Assembly: GCA_010093685.1 (NCBI GenBank)
Contig: MU006219.1
Coordinates: 515,531 to 579,530 of the forward strand
Length of the DNA stretch: 64,000 bases
Direction: 5' to 3'
DNA from: Ophiobolus disseminans
Taxonomy: Eukaryota > Ascomycota > Dothideomycetes > Pleosporales > Phaeosphaeriaceae
The position numbers were made by a program, and so were the translations under genes. This document shows positions 23,101 to 34,400 of this stretch, piece by piece (position 1 is the stretch's first letter; every line of letters starts with the position of its first letter). A model generated the notes under the pieces. The model had not been told where the DNA came from and did no database searches. It saw only the letters and a program-made list of their open reading frames with translations.

Positions 23101-24094
23101 GATATGCAGAACATGCAGAACTCCTTAGTTTAATTTGCGCTCCGAGTATGACGACAGTCTTGAGAGGTGCTACGGCGCCTTTGTACTAGCTGCCCATTAT
23201 ACGTGGTGGGGCGCGCGCTTCGCAACGGTTGCAGATGATCTCCTGGTGATCGATCCAAATACCCATGGGTGGTGGGTACTACCCTTTGCGACCATTTGAG
23301 GTGTTTTGATGTGGTTCGCAAGTCTGGACGAGATCCGATGCCTGACGGAAGAACCGGCACAGATGCTGAGACGTGTCTTTGACCAGTCAACATTCATTAC
23401 GCCACCTCTTGCCCACGAAGCTCAGTTGCCGAATGGTTTTAGCGTGCTACACAGCATTCAGCTCTCGCAGAGGGTTCACTTACAGTTCTCAGTAGACACA
23501 TAGGGCGAGAAGATTGTGGTAGGATCCATGGTGGTTGTTGTTTCAAATTGCGCCCACGGAGGGTACGCTAGGCCGGAGGTAGACAGCGACCCCTGAGAAG
23601 ACGTCCAAGGAGAGCCGGAAAGCCTGCGGCGCTATTGCGGCCGCCAGGGCGATCTGCCCGGAACGCTCATCGCGTCTGCTTCTGCGCGTCTCGAGCACCA
23701 TCAGAGGGCAGGAATATCGAAGCAGCCAGCTGATTGCCGTACGCGTTGCGAAGCAGCGCGTCCTCCCGCGCAAATCTCCGTGCTATATTTACAAAGCCCT
23801 GCGCTGACACCCTGCATGCCAAGTGGGTTTCAAGGTTGAAACGACCTGTCTCCTCTAAACAAGAACCCATCCGCGCCTCCGCCCGGGAGATTAGACGATC
23901 AATGTCTTCCTAACGACCTAAGATCCGAGCTTGTACCTTTCTATCCAGCTAACAAAAGCGCGGGACCTTCTCGAACACTTCCATTTCGCGCGCATCCGCT
24001 CCCTTTCATAACGACAACAACTCTCCGACCACCACGGCCCGTCCCAAGCCAATCTCCGGCATGACCGTGACTCCTACACGCGACTCTCGACAAC
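20174..24094. other. Gene-poor region, no recognised gene
   Basis: About 3.9 kb without any frame of convincing coding character. Contains a short trinucleotide run (GTC/GCC repeats, about 21,361-21,397). Weak frames at 20,622-20,870 and 20,953-21,411 were examined and lack motifs. The right end holds the upstream region of the zinc-finger gene. It may include old, decayed mobile-element sequence, but I cannot show this. Confidence 0.5.
21358..21397. repeat. GTC/GCC trinucleotide microsatellite
   Basis: Imperfect run of GTC units with interspersed GCC (CGTCGTTGTCGTCGTCGTC then CCGTCGTC). Non-coding as far as can be seen. Confidence 0.8.
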
Positions 24095-26069
24095 ATGGAA
24101 TCCGACGAGCCTCAACTCTTCCACTACAACACACCACAACCGAGTAACTCATTCAAGCGTCCGCGTCGCAGCCTCCAGAGCTCCACCCCTTTGAGCAGCG
24201 TCTCCGAAAGCGTATCCCCGTCGCCGCGCCTCTCTGGCCAGGGCAACTTCAACCCACAGGTCATCGACCACATCAATGCCTTGAAACACCTCGACGACCA
24301 CCAGATCCTGTTGTTGCTGCAGGCAGCGCGCAATGGAGGTCAGTATTCGCGTGGCTGCGCGGGCACATCTGCTGACTCGTCTGTAGACGGAATGCGCCAT
24401 TCGGGCGCCGACAGGTCGTCCATGTCGACGCTAGGAAGTCGAGCCTCTTCTTATCTAAGCGTGCCTTCCAGTCGAGTACCAAGCATGCTCTCTGACCCTC
24501 GCTCCTCGATCGCATCGACGGATTCTTCTTTCACCCACTACAGCGCCGCGTCTTCGCGACTGTCCACAGCCTCGTCACGCCTCTCGACTATCTCTACAAC
24601 CTCAGCACCTGCGCCGAAGAACTTCGCGTGCACATTTTGTGACAAGGCGTTGAAGTCGAAACCGTATTGGAAGTCACATGAAGAGGAATTCCACGAGCAG
24701 AGGCTCACATGGCGCTGCCCAGACTGCGAACAGATATTCCACGCCGGGAAACGCTTCCGTGAACACCACACCAAACTACATGTACGTTGCCATCTTCTCT
24801 CTTTACCATAATATAGTAACAACAGAGCCTTGACATATAGTATCTGTGACTAATTAATGGTAGGGTTGCGAGCACTGCAAACAGCCAAGGGAGAGCGGCC
24901 AGCCGACAAGTAGGAAAGCATCGCCGTGTGTAAAGAAGTACGAAATCGTCATGCACGACAAGGATGCTTGGGGCTGCGGCTTCTGCGCCTGTTTGCTTAC
25001 TACCTGGGAGGAGAGATGTGAGCATATCGCCACGCATTTTGAAGAGAAGGGCAACTCAAAGTGGAATTTCACCAACGTGGTTCTTGGACTTTTAAAACAA
25101 ACCGAAGTCGAGCACGCATGGAACCAATTAATGTTGCATCGCCATGGAGAAGAGCGCAATCGGCCAACGCTTGCATGGGAATCGAAGAGGTGCAATCGAC
25201 TCAGATACAAGCTGGAGACCAAGTGGGACAATCGGGCCTTTGACATTGAGAAGCTGGTGCAGGATACCTATGACATGGCAGAGATCGAGGCGAAAGAGGT
25301 TGTTGAGCCGGCGCCAGAAACCACGCCGGAGATCACGGAGCATACTGATTCCAGCCATGGCGAAATCGTGGAGTTCAAACTGGAGACATCTGACTTTGGA
25401 ATGGAGCATAGGCTTCCAAGTTCACATGGACTTCCACCCGACCACACCATGATGGACTTGGACCCTGTGGAGCCAACGCTCGCTATGCACCACCAAACAA
25501 TGCAGCAGACTCAATGGCCTGTCAGCACCGACATGTCGCAAAACAGCATGAGTGCGGCTACTACTATGGGTGGCTTCACTGGTTTCGACACACATATGAC
25601 ATCTATGCCGACCGACTTCTCTCAGCCAGTAGCACAGAGCTTCCAACAGCAGCAATCTTGGCCTAATGCAGGCTTCGCATCGACACCTGACCTTCTCAAC
25701 TTCCAACAGCCAACACAGTTCATGAACTACAATCAGCCTAGAGAGATGGTGTCTGTTCCGACTTCGCAATACGCCAACCTTGCACACTATCCACCCAGAC
25801 AAAGTCTTCCACCAAACTTTCTTCAGCAACAGCAACTCGCCAATACCCCAACGTCGCGGCGATATGTGCCGAAATTGGTCAACATATCGAATGCAAGTCA
25901 ACGGATGCCACAGCAAGATCAGCCACCACCGCCTCCACCTAAAGACGAACACCCACAGCAGAACCGCTTCTCGCGCATGGTCATGCGAAGGCGTCCATCC
26001 AACATTTCACAACACAGCCTTGTTTCGCAAAGAGACATTGGTTGGATGAACGACGACAACTGGGGTTGA
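24095..26069 (+). CDS. C2H2 zinc-finger protein (putative transcription factor)
   Basis: Two exons, 24095-24781 and 24864-26069, intron 82 bases (GTACGT ... CTAATTAATGGTAG), 630 residues. The N-terminal 170 residues are Ser-rich and low complexity. Two C2H2 fingers follow (FACTFCDKALKSKPYWKSHE near 178-200; WRCPDCEQIF...HHTKLH near 205-229), then a degenerate finger across the junction (GCEHCKQPRES) and a further Cys/His block (WGCGFCACLL ... HIATHFEEKG). The C-terminal half is Gln/Pro/Met-rich, typical of activation regions. This arrangement is seen in a family of uncharacterised fungal regulators; DNA binding is inferred, target genes unknown. Confidence 0.85.
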
Positions 26070-27095
26070 CGTCTCTGTCTTTCAGACAGGATGGATAACA
26101 TCGCGGTACTTCCAACTTGTTTGTCGCAAGTTCCCAACACTTCACAAATGCATTCACGCTCTAATTAGTCAATCTACCGCCGGCTGGTACGGCACCGCAC
26201 ATCCTCACTCTCCTTAACAAACAAACAAAACCCTCACTTGAGAAAGTGACTCCGAACCTCGCTCCTCAGAAGATGAAGCGAGCTACACGTCACCTCAACG
26301 GAGCCGAAAACATCGAATATTCCTTTCATTTTGTCTCATTTTGATTTATCGAGCGACGGAGAGTATACCCATAATGCAGCGTCACGGTCGAATTTGGGCT
26401 CGGAGGATAGATTTGGCCTACGATGTCAGCGCAGCGTTTATAGTGATTTGTCACCTAATACCCCCTATTACACTGCGCGTGTTTGAGCAATTGATATAAT
26501 GAGGACTCAATACCATAAAATCAATATCACTCGATATCTCTTACATGCTGATCAATGCTCGGATGGATCGTGTTCGCAGCGACCAGTAGCTTAGTCACCT
26601 AGTGACCCTTTGACCCTTGGAAAAGTCACGTGCTCACGCGTCTTACCTCAGCGGCCAAATTGCATCAGCATCAACATCCATGCCAGATGGTTGCTCAACG
26701 GATTGTTTATCGTCAATGGAAGAGCATCGATCATGCTCGACTTCCATCACTCCGCGGCATTTTCACCACAGAGGTGGCGCGTCTACAGCGGCAGAATCGA
26801 CGGTTAAAAGGCCGGTCCAACGTTGCCACAGTTCCTAATAATCTCTCCACTCTATGACTGACCGTCCTCTACCGCAGCAGACCGCTTTCTAGCATGGTCA
26901 TCACCGCCTTGGACCAGCTTGATACACGCTTGGCTCATGGAGACCCGCCCCGGCGCCCACCGGGTAAATGGGCAGCGATTCCGTCTCGTGGGGCATACCC
27001 CTCCAGCCATAAAAGCATTCAAGATGCCTCCAGTATATCATCTTAGTGGTGTGCTATACCATAACATAACCATCAATCGCTAACCACAATCCAAT
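26070..27095. other. Intergenic, partly AT-rich
   Basis: Holds the zinc-finger gene 3' flank and the GH43 promoter. 26,330-26,560 is more AT-rich than its surroundings. No gene supported. Confidence 0.5.
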
Positions 27096-28103
27096 ATGGC
27101 TGACAAGCAACCCATCGTCTCACACATCTACACGGCCGATCCTTCCGCCCATGTCTTCAACGGCAAGCTCTACATCTACCCCTCTCACGATCGCGAGACA
27201 GATATCAAGGACAATGATCTCGGTGATCAATATGACATGAATGACTACCATGTCTTCAGCATGGAAGAAGTAGGCGGACCAGTCACAGACCATGGCGTAG
27301 TCCTTAAGCAAGACGACGTCCCATGGGTGTCAAAACAACTCTGGGCCCCCGACGCGGCTACCAAGAACGGCAAATACTACCTGTACTTTCCCGCACGAGA
27401 CAAGGACGGCATCTTCAGGGTTGGCGTGGCTGTGGGAGACAAGCCCGAGGGCCCGTTCAAGCCCGAACCAGACTACATCAAGGGCAGCTTCAGTATCGAT
27501 CCCGCGACCTTTGTCGACGACGACGGCGAGGCATATCTCTACTTCGGCGGCCTCTGGGGTGGACAGCTGCAGTGCTGGTCAAAGGGCGAATTTGACCGTG
27601 ACGGTGCGGAGCCCGACAAAGGCGATGCGCTGTACGCAAAAGTTGGGAAGCTCACAGACGACATGACGCAATTAGCATCAGAAGTCAAGGATGTTGTCAT
27701 ACTAGATGAAGCCGGCAAACCCATTCAAGCCGCCGATCACGACAGGCGCTTCTTCGAAGCCGCATGGGTGCACAAGTACAACGGCACGTACTACTTCTCC
27801 TACAGCACGGGCGACACACATTACTTGTGCTACGCGACCGGCGACAACCCCTACGGGCCGTTCACATACGGTGGAAGGATATTCGAGCCCGTCATCGGGT
27901 GGACGACGCACCACTCAATCGCAGAGTTCAAGGGCAAGTGGTACTTGTTCTATCACGATTCGACGCTCTCAGGGGGTAGGAACCACCTGCGGTGCGTGAA
28001 GATCAGGGAGATAGTGTACGATAGCGCCGGAAAGATTAGGCTCGCGGATGAGCAGCCCGTCGTCGATGAGGATCAATTGCCGCCCGCGAAGCTCGAAGGT
28101 TGA
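27096..28103 (+). CDS. Glycoside hydrolase family 43 (beta-xylosidase/alpha-arabinofuranosidase type)
   Basis: Single exon, 335 residues. GH43 five-bladed beta-propeller enzymes cleave xylo- or arabino-oligosaccharides with inversion. The three family carboxylates are all visible: base Asp15 in TADPSAHVF, the pKa-modulating Asp135 in SIDPATFVDDDG, and acid Glu221 in FFEAAWVHKYNG. Other blade motifs (WAPDAATKNGKYYLYFPA, YFSYSTGDTHY, GWTTHHSIAEFKGKWYLFYHD) are intact. There is no signal peptide (MADKQPIV start), so the enzyme is probably intracellular and may act on imported oligosaccharides. Exact substrate cannot be set from sequence alone. Confidence 0.92.
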   Translation: MADKQPIVSHIYTADPSAHVFNGKLYIYPSHDRETDIKDNDLGDQYDMNDYHVFSMEEVGGPVTDHGVVLKQDDVPWVSKQLWAPDAATKNGKYYLYFPARDKDGIFRVGVAVGDKPEGPFKPEPDYIKGSFSIDPATFVDDDGEAYLYFGGLWGGQLQCWSKGEFDRDGAEPDKGDALYAKVGKLTDDMTQLASEVKDVVILDEAGKPIQAADHDRRFFEAAWVHKYNGTYYFSYSTGDTHYLCYATGDNPYGPFTYGGRIFEPVIGWTTHHSIAEFKGKWYLFYHDSTLSGGRNHLRCVKIREIVYDSAGKIRLADEQPVVDEDQLPPAKLEG

Positions 28104-28171
28104 AATCACGCTTGTAAACATATAGACATGGAAATTTTAACAATTCCTATACCTCGAACACTATCACGCTC

Positions 28172-29287
28172 TTAGAAGCCCGGCATATATCTATGCTTAT
28201 CCGTAACTTCCAGCACCTCAAACTTATCCCCGACTTTAATCTTGCCCGTCTCCCGCGGCACACACAACATGCCGAAACAAGGCTTGTACGTAATCCCCTC
28301 GTCGATCCGACGATACTTCATCAACGTGTCCCACGGCTGCGTCTTATGCTGTTCCGCGGTCTCGGGATCGACGTTCGGCACGCGACATCTTGCGCAGCGC
28401 TGCGTGACATCGAACGTCATTGGCTTGCCACCATGTTGACCTTTTGGCGAGATGCGCAGCGTTTTCCAGCGATCTTCGTCCCATGCGTTGGCCGCGTCGC
28501 CTTTGACGAGGATGTTTGGTCTGAAGCGTCGGACGTCGATGGTTAGGTTTTCTGCGGCTTTGAGGCGCGTGTTTAGTTCGGCGATGGAGCTTTCGTTGCC
28601 GACGAGGAGGGGCATGAGGTCGGGGAAGCAGGTTGATGCTTCGTAGCCTAGGACTTCTTTTGCGCCGTTTGAACGCAGGGGGCGGGGGTCGTCGTAGAGG
28701 GAGGCTTTGTAGACGAGGCGGACCTCTTTGCCGAAGAAGTCGTTGAAGGGGCTGGTGAGCTTGGTGGAGAAGACGCGTGAGGACGTCCATTGGTTCCAGA
28801 TCTTTGCTTCGTGGGTTTCGGTGTTTTTGTTGAGCCACTCTTTGCTTGGGTGAGCTGGGATCGAGAATTCGAGTTTTTCGTCGATGGAGTTTGGTGCTGG
28901 AGCCGTGATGGTGAGTGTATCTGTATTTGCGTCGTATGAAGGTCGAATGAGCGTCATTTTGGCGAAGTTGCGAATCGTGAGGAACTCATAATTTGGGTAG
29001 GTTACCCACATCCATTGTCGGTCTATGAGGTGTTAGAAGAGTAAGCCAGGTTGTGGCAGAAGGAACTTACCAAGATCGAGACCAGTGGGCAAGAGCTTTG
29101 CTGATTGAACGGAGATGCCGTGACATGACTTGATCGGATGAATGTAAAGCGCTGTGATCTCAGTCGCTGCGGGCACAAGTCCGGCAGAGCTCTTCTTGGG
29201 CTTTCGAGTAAGGTACACATAAGTGAGTACAGGGACGAAGAAGGCCGACGCGATGATGGCGATTCGTGTGGTACTGGAGAGCGTCAT
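28172..29287 (-). CDS. MOSC-domain protein, membrane-anchored (mARC/YcbX-like)
   Basis: Two exons on the minus strand: 29287-29071 and 29022-28172, intron 49 bases (GTAAGT ... TCTAAC ... TCATAG), 355 residues from the inner Met at 29287 (an upstream Met at 29332 is possible). A hydrophobic N-terminal segment (IAIIASAFFVPVLTYVYL) suggests a membrane anchor, as in mitochondrial amidoxime-reducing components. The N-terminal MOSC beta-barrel starts at ITALYIHPIKSC; the C-terminal MOSC domain holds RFRPNILV and a Cys in QRCARCRVPNVDPETA that would ligate the molybdenum cofactor. Likely a molybdenum cofactor-dependent N-reductase; the substrate is not known. Confidence 0.85.
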
Positions 29288-29808
29288 TGTGGTGGTGTAG
29301 AGTCTCGATTCAGAAGATAGCTTAATTCCCAAGAGCGCGACTTTGTTTCAGCAGCTCAGTGGTTGTCTTCGTAGATCTGTTTCTCTGGTGGTATGATAAA
29401 TATTTGCAGTCCTCTTCGTCCAGCTCTTGAATCATGCAGATGCAGCTAATCAGATGTTGTCCGCAGGGCGCACGTCAGTAATCCACGCAGTCCAGAACGC
29501 CCGAATCACGCCAGACTCTAGAATTGTCCGACGGAATCGTTCGTGCTCCGAATTTAGTCCTTTGGCCTTCATCGTAGATATGACGCACGTCGCGCATCGC
29601 GGGGGGATCATTAGCGCGTCTGCGCAGATCAAACCTGAGTGGCAAAGACAACCACCCGGAGTAACACGTATCTGAGTATTTTCGCACGAGAAACGACAAT
29701 CAACATCCATAGCCATAATCAATGAAGCAACCGCTCGCACTTCGATCCCTATCGCATTCGACATTCCTGACGTCCGTGTCCAGCTCCGACGTGGGGCAGT
29801 CCGAAAAC

Positions 29809-30498
29809 TCATCGTTCCGATTCCCGCACACCCTCTAATTCCACCCACATCGCGTCTAAATCTATTTTCTTCATTCTCTGTCTCCTCTCGTCTCTTCGCA
29901 CCTTCCTTTGCGCTTCTATAGCTTCCAACTTTCTCTCAATCGCTGCCGCCGCGGTCTGGTTGGGTTCGGCTTTTTGAATAACTACCCCTCCTTTTACCAC
30001 TCGTTTATGTTTCTGGTCCGGATCCCGGATCCACATCCACAAATCTTTCGTCTTCTTTTCCTTCTCGTCTTTCCCGTACATCTTCTGGTTTAATTCCTCT
30101 CTCCAATATCGAAGCGCATCCTCCATTTTGGGCGACTTTGGGCTGTGGAGACGGGACCTTAGATCGCCGTTCTGTGGCCAGAGCGCACTGTTCTCGATGG
30201 ATGATGTTCCATAGCCCCAGCATTTTGGGAAGATACCGTTGTATTTGCCGTTTATTATGGACATTTTGTGCTTTTTGAGTTTTTGGCCTGTGAGAAAGCC
30301 TTTCTCATCGGCATCGATGGCTTCGATGCCTATTCCTAAACCAAGATCTTGTTGCCGCGTCCATGGCTGGTGCGATGCTTCAAAATTTTTATCATGCTTG
30401 TAGATATTTCGAACGCAAATGCCGCGAAGGGGCGAGAATGGGAGGCGCGTTTCGGAAATCGCTTTAGACGCTCGCGACTTTGTGGCTTTGGAAGACAT
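29809..30498 (-). CDS. Hypothetical basic protein
   Basis: Not recognised. 229 residues, single exon, ATG at 30498. N-terminus basic (SSKATKSRASKAISETRLPF), central part with Trp/Gly residues (GKYNGIFPKCWGYGTSS), and a C-terminal charged helix rich in Arg, Lys, Glu (AIERKLEAIEAQRKVRRDER) that may form a coiled coil. No signal peptide or membrane span; nuclear or cytosolic location is likely by charge. Composition argues for a real gene. Confidence 0.55.
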   Translation of the reverse strand: MSSKATKSRASKAISETRLPFSPLRGICVRNIYKHDKNFEASHQPWTRQQDLGLGIGIEAIDADEKGFLTGQKLKKHKMSIINGKYNGIFPKCWGYGTSSIENSALWPQNGDLRSRLHSPKSPKMEDALRYWREELNQKMYGKDEKEKKTKDLWMWIRDPDQKHKRVVKGGVVIQKAEPNQTAAAAIERKLEAIEAQRKVRRDERRQRMKKIDLDAMWVELEGVRESER

Positions 30499-31107
30499 GG
30501 TGATGAGAATTTGAAAGTAAGGATCTGCGCGATGCAGGAGCGTGTTCAGATGCTAAGTATGAAGTTACAGAAGTCTCAGAGGAAGAGAACGAAGCTTGGA
30601 CAGATATTCTCTGGAATACATCGCATTCAGAAAAGATGAGGAGCTGGCTACTCAGGGTCTGCCCGGAACCATGGTACACGGTGAACATGAACCACAGACA
30701 CACGCTACGTATCACTTCGCGCAATTTCTCAGGTTAGTAAAGCTATACTCCCCGGAAACAGTATTGTGTCGCATGCTGTTTTAATGTCTGGCTGCACCAG
30801 TGTTGCGTGTGCACGAGAGACGCGACGGGTTACCAAATCGAAGTACAGTTACCGGGTAGAGGTCTGGTGTAATCCATGGCATTCAGATACGCTAAAGTAC
30901 TTCAGAGCCTGTCGCCCCACGTCAAATTCGCATCGCCTCGCATCATCAGTCCAAGCATCCAAAAATCCGTACAAATCCCATCATGCTTTTGCTCAGCCAA
31001 ATCTGGTCCTCGTGGCCGTCCTCGAACTCCTATCAATAGCCTGAAATTCAAAATGCCGTACGTGGTCCTCGAGTCCGGACTAGCCATACCTAGCTCGCGA
31101 CTGTTGC
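30499..31107. other. Intergenic, no recognised gene
   Basis: About 0.6 kb; nothing supported on either strand. Confidence 0.5.
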
Positions 31108-31938
31108 CTAGTCCATACCCATCACAGTTTCCTCGTCTGAGTCAATGTCCTCAACTGTGGCTGGCCTGTACACTCCCGAACCACCTTTCAGTCTCCAGTT
31201 CTCCGCCTTTAGCTCCGCGCAGTACCTGCGTTGCGTGTCTAGCTCCCGCACCAGGTCTCGATGTTTGTTCTCTGCTTTCATAGCTCGATTCCGTGCATCC
31301 TCGCTCTCCGCCTCGGAGATCTCGAAGCTGCGCTTCCATTTCGCCAGCCGTGCAGTCAATTCTTGCGCCTCTTTCTTATGCTCTGTTTCTTTCTTTGACA
31401 GGAGCTCTCGAAACGCAGCATTCTGCTTCTTGCCTTCGGCGCACGACGGGTTCTGGCACGGGGTAGCTCGCTGCGCCCTGGGTGCTGATGTTGGTGCTTG
31501 AGTCTTAGGTCGGTTTGGCGTGTCGGTCTTCCCGTAAAATGAAGCGTCACCACGCATGTTGCGCCTGAAGTTCGACTCCTCAGCTGTCGTCATGCCCACC
31601 TCTTTCTTCAGGACGTTCTGTTGGTCGAAATTGCACGGGTAGCAGTTGTGTAGCGTGGTTCCAGTGCGCGTGCGTTCTCCAAAATGCTTCAATCGATATC
31701 TTGCCATGATGATAGGTTCGTAAGCGACATATGCCGGAAGACCCTGGCGGCCAGCATATTCGTCGCCACGATGTTTGTTGAGAGTAGCGAGGGTGATCAG
31801 TGGCCACGTGCTCGGGTCCCTCTTGTCGTAGGCTACGAGCTGGAGGTCGGACCTGATCATAGCTTCGAGCTCGGCAGGAATGAAGGCGAAATTGTCTAAG
31901 ACACCATTCTTGACGAAGTCCTCGTGTTTGAGTACCAT
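31108..31938 (-). CDS. Coiled-coil protein, member 1 of a local paralogue cluster
   Basis: Not recognised as a known family. 276 residues, single exon. The N-terminal ~110 residues carry a block shared with the two genes further right: an F-x-x-x-P-x-x-L-x-x-x-I core (FAFIPAELEAMI), a D-P-x-T-W-P-L element (KRDPSTWPLITLATL) and a P-x-Y-V-A-Y element (GLPAYVAYEPII), then a Y-P-x-N-F element. Residues ~170-250 are a coiled coil rich in Glu, Lys, Arg and Ala. The tail is acidic and, unlike the other copies, lacks the Lys/Arg motif. Probably nuclear or cytosolic; role unknown. Confidence 0.65.
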   Translation of the reverse strand: MVLKHEDFVKNGVLDNFAFIPAELEAMIRSDLQLVAYDKRDPSTWPLITLATLNKHRGDEYAGRQGLPAYVAYEPIIMARYRLKHFGERTRTGTTLHNCYPCNFDQQNVLKKEVGMTTAEESNFRRNMRGDASFYGKTDTPNRPKTQAPTSAPRAQRATPCQNPSCAEGKKQNAAFRELLSKKETEHKKEAQELTARLAKWKRSFEISEAESEDARNRAMKAENKHRDLVRELDTQRRYCAELKAENWRLKGGSGVYRPATVEDIDSDEETVMGMD

Positions 31939-32433
31939 CGTGAGTCACTCGGGGAGCTTGCTCTTGTAGAGCAGTGGAGGGTGAGTAGCGATGTGTAGAT
32001 GGACGGAGGTTGAGGTGCAAACGGACGCAGGAAGGTGCGGAAGCGCCAATGTAGCGGTAGGCGAGGTGAGTGAGAGTTGTAGACCCACATCGCGCCACGT
32101 CTTACCTGCTAGGGCGTTTGTGTCCTTTCCTTAATGGGGGAGATGGAAAACGTTAGAGTATTTGGATCGAGACGAGCTGGATTGGCATGGCTTCAGTTCA
32201 CATCACAGGCTTGAACGAACTGGTGAAGCACACGAACGACGAAACTCTTGAGGACCAGTCTTAGCACTCAACACAGGTGGACTCCGCAACGAGACAGCAA
32301 CAATACCAAGCCTCGTGCTTCTGAAACCCCAACCAGTCTTCCCAATACATCCTACTCCGAAACCACCGATCATACGCCCAACCATGATGATGTTTTTCCT
32401 AGCGAACACGCAACCCATATTCAAAACATGGCC

Positions 32434-33578
32434 TCACTTCTCAGTCTTGATCCTCTTGTTCGCCAAGCTGTCCGCATCGCTGAACGCTTTCCTCTTGTTG
32501 GTCCTGAACTCCCGAGCCTTCTTCATCTCGTCTCTGATCTTCGAGATCTGTGCTCTCAGTGTTATGATCTCCTCCTTTGCCGCTGCAGCTTCCTCTTTGA
32601 TGACCTGCATACCCTTGGCCTGTGTCGCCAACATATCTTCCGCCGTCTTTGCACGCTGGTGTTGCTCGTTTAATTTGACTCGCGCGGTGTACAACTCCTC
32701 ATCACGCCTTGTCAGAACGGCCTCCGCCTCCCCGGCTCTCCTATCGGCAATGTGTGCCTGTTCCAGTGCATTTTGGTGCTTGAATTTGGCACTGATGAGC
32801 TGGTCCTTGGTGAGTTGATGTTGTATATGCTGATCCCTCTGCTCCTCTATGTACTCCTCTTTTTCTGCATTGCGGGCATGTTCTACCTCTTCCCTGTGCC
32901 TCACCTCGGCGGCAAGTTCTTCTCGCAAAGCACGCTTGATGCTGTCTTCTGTCTGCTCAGCAGCATCTGCGTGATTCTTTGCCTCGTGCAGCTTTTCTTT
33001 CGCCTCGGCCAGCTCTCGTCTCAAATACTTGTTCTCCTCTGCGGCGGGGTCAGACTGCGTGTCTTGCAGCATCTCGAGTATCTCCTCGAATGCGCCACTC
33101 CGCTTTTCCGATGAGCCCAACGATTCATTCCTGCCCTTGGTGCGAGTTGCGGGCGTTGTACCAGTGAGACCAGCAACCCACGAGATGTAGTGGTCCGCAT
33201 GCATGTACTCGAAATCACGCGCTTTGCATGATGCTTGTTGTAGACAAACGGGAAGTGATGAAAGTACATGCTTCGCGTTACGAGGACGCCATCAGCCCGC
33301 TGCACTTGGATTTCTTCGTCGGGATGTTGCAACACACAAAGGCCAACAGCTTCACGGTCGTAGGCGACGTAGGGTAGGAGGAGCTGATAACCGGTGTAAT
33401 CTCTGAATTGTCCGAGGTACTGTCGAAGTTGTTGCATCGTAAATACCTGCCATGTTTTCGGATCATGCTCGTTGTAGTCGGGCTTTGCCGCTGTGATGTA
33501 CGCTTTCAGGGTGCTCGGAACCAGGGAGAAGCGACCTGTGTACTCTGGTAACTTAGCCTGGTCGATTTGTCGCGCCAT
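32434..33578 (-). CDS. Coiled-coil protein, member 2 of the cluster (frame break near 33,225)
   Basis: Not a known family. The first part (from ATG 33578) holds the shared N-terminal block (YTGRFSLVPSTL; DPKTWQVFTMQQL; LLPYVAY). The second part (to stop 32434) is a long coiled coil of ~200 residues ending in a basic tail (NKRKA ... NKRIKTEK), a likely nuclear localisation signal. The two parts are in different frames: near 33,221-33,228 (GCAAAGCGCG on the coding strand) the protein-like reading moves by one base. A 74-base intron from a GTAACG donor would also restore the frame but lacks a branch site and would remove conserved-looking residues. So either an intron, a frameshift mutation or a sequence error; total about 380 residues. 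Confidence 0.55.
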
Positions 33579-34164
33579 CGGAGGGTTTCGTGTCGTCTTT
33601 CGTGACTAGAAGGAATTTGATGTTGGGTAGATGGCTGTGTGGGGTAGTGGAAAGGTGAACAGTTTGGGGTGGAACGCACGCTAGGCACTTGCAAACGCAA
33701 TCTTAAGATTGGCTCACCGCTACAGGAAAACAACACGCACGAGCTCTCAAGTCCCGTGTGAGATACGACAGTCTCTTACCTTCTTCACCGCGAATCCTAC
33801 ATTATCTGATCTGCAGCGCGTGGGGTATATGATGTGCTGCATACATCGGGTGTAGAGTGATTTCACGTCACCGGGTTCCATATCTTGATATGCTGAGTCG
33901 ATTGCAGCTTCATTATGCTGAGATAGCGGCGAGACTCGATTGTCGTTGGTTCTTTGGCGAACATTGCGTACTTGAGAGATATACAGGTAAATACTGTTGT
34001 TTTCGGTCATCCTCCACGTATCTATACCAGGACTGAGGGTCTCTAGGACTCCGTCACCTTATTTGGTCCAGTTCTGCATGAATAAGTCTTTTCAGGCCTC
34101 TGCTTACTTGCCTTGATACCTCTCCTCTTACCCAGAAGCAGCAATAGATATCTCAGAAAGTTGC

Positions 34165-34400
34165 TCATATTCCACAAACCTTGGCCTTCTTACCCGGCTC
34201 GCTCGCGCTACCATCCTCCGCCTTCCTCTTCCCGTTCTCCGTGGTCTCAGTGTAAGAGTCCAACTGCCCAGGTGTCCGGTGCCAACCTCCTCTATTTGCT
34301 CATGCAGCTCTTTTCCTTGTACTTTGGGCAGTTCCGCGGCGACGCTATTTCGAACGGCTTTACCACGAGTCGTAACCTTCTCTTGTCCCAGCGCCATGTT
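34165..34400 (-). pseudogene. Fragment of a coiled-coil cluster paralogue (member 3, C-terminal remnant)
   Basis: On the minus strand, a short stretch (EKVTTRGKAV ... GKELHEQIEE, about 34,382-34,287) resembles the end of the coiled coil in member 4 (EKSEVTTRADTAEA ... KHKQIEN). In another frame, from 34,245 to TGA 34,165-34,167, follows a basic tail (ENGKRKAEDG ... GKKAKV) that closely resembles the tail after the stop in member 4 and that of member 2. No N-terminal block is found to the right. It looks like a truncated, decaying copy; a 41-base intron joining the parts is possible but short. Confidence 0.45.

Noticed and set aside
29450..29848. 132-codon minus-strand frame after the basic hypothetical gene
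   Set aside because: Overlaps the end of the better-supported gene and shows no motif; support too weak to list as a gene.
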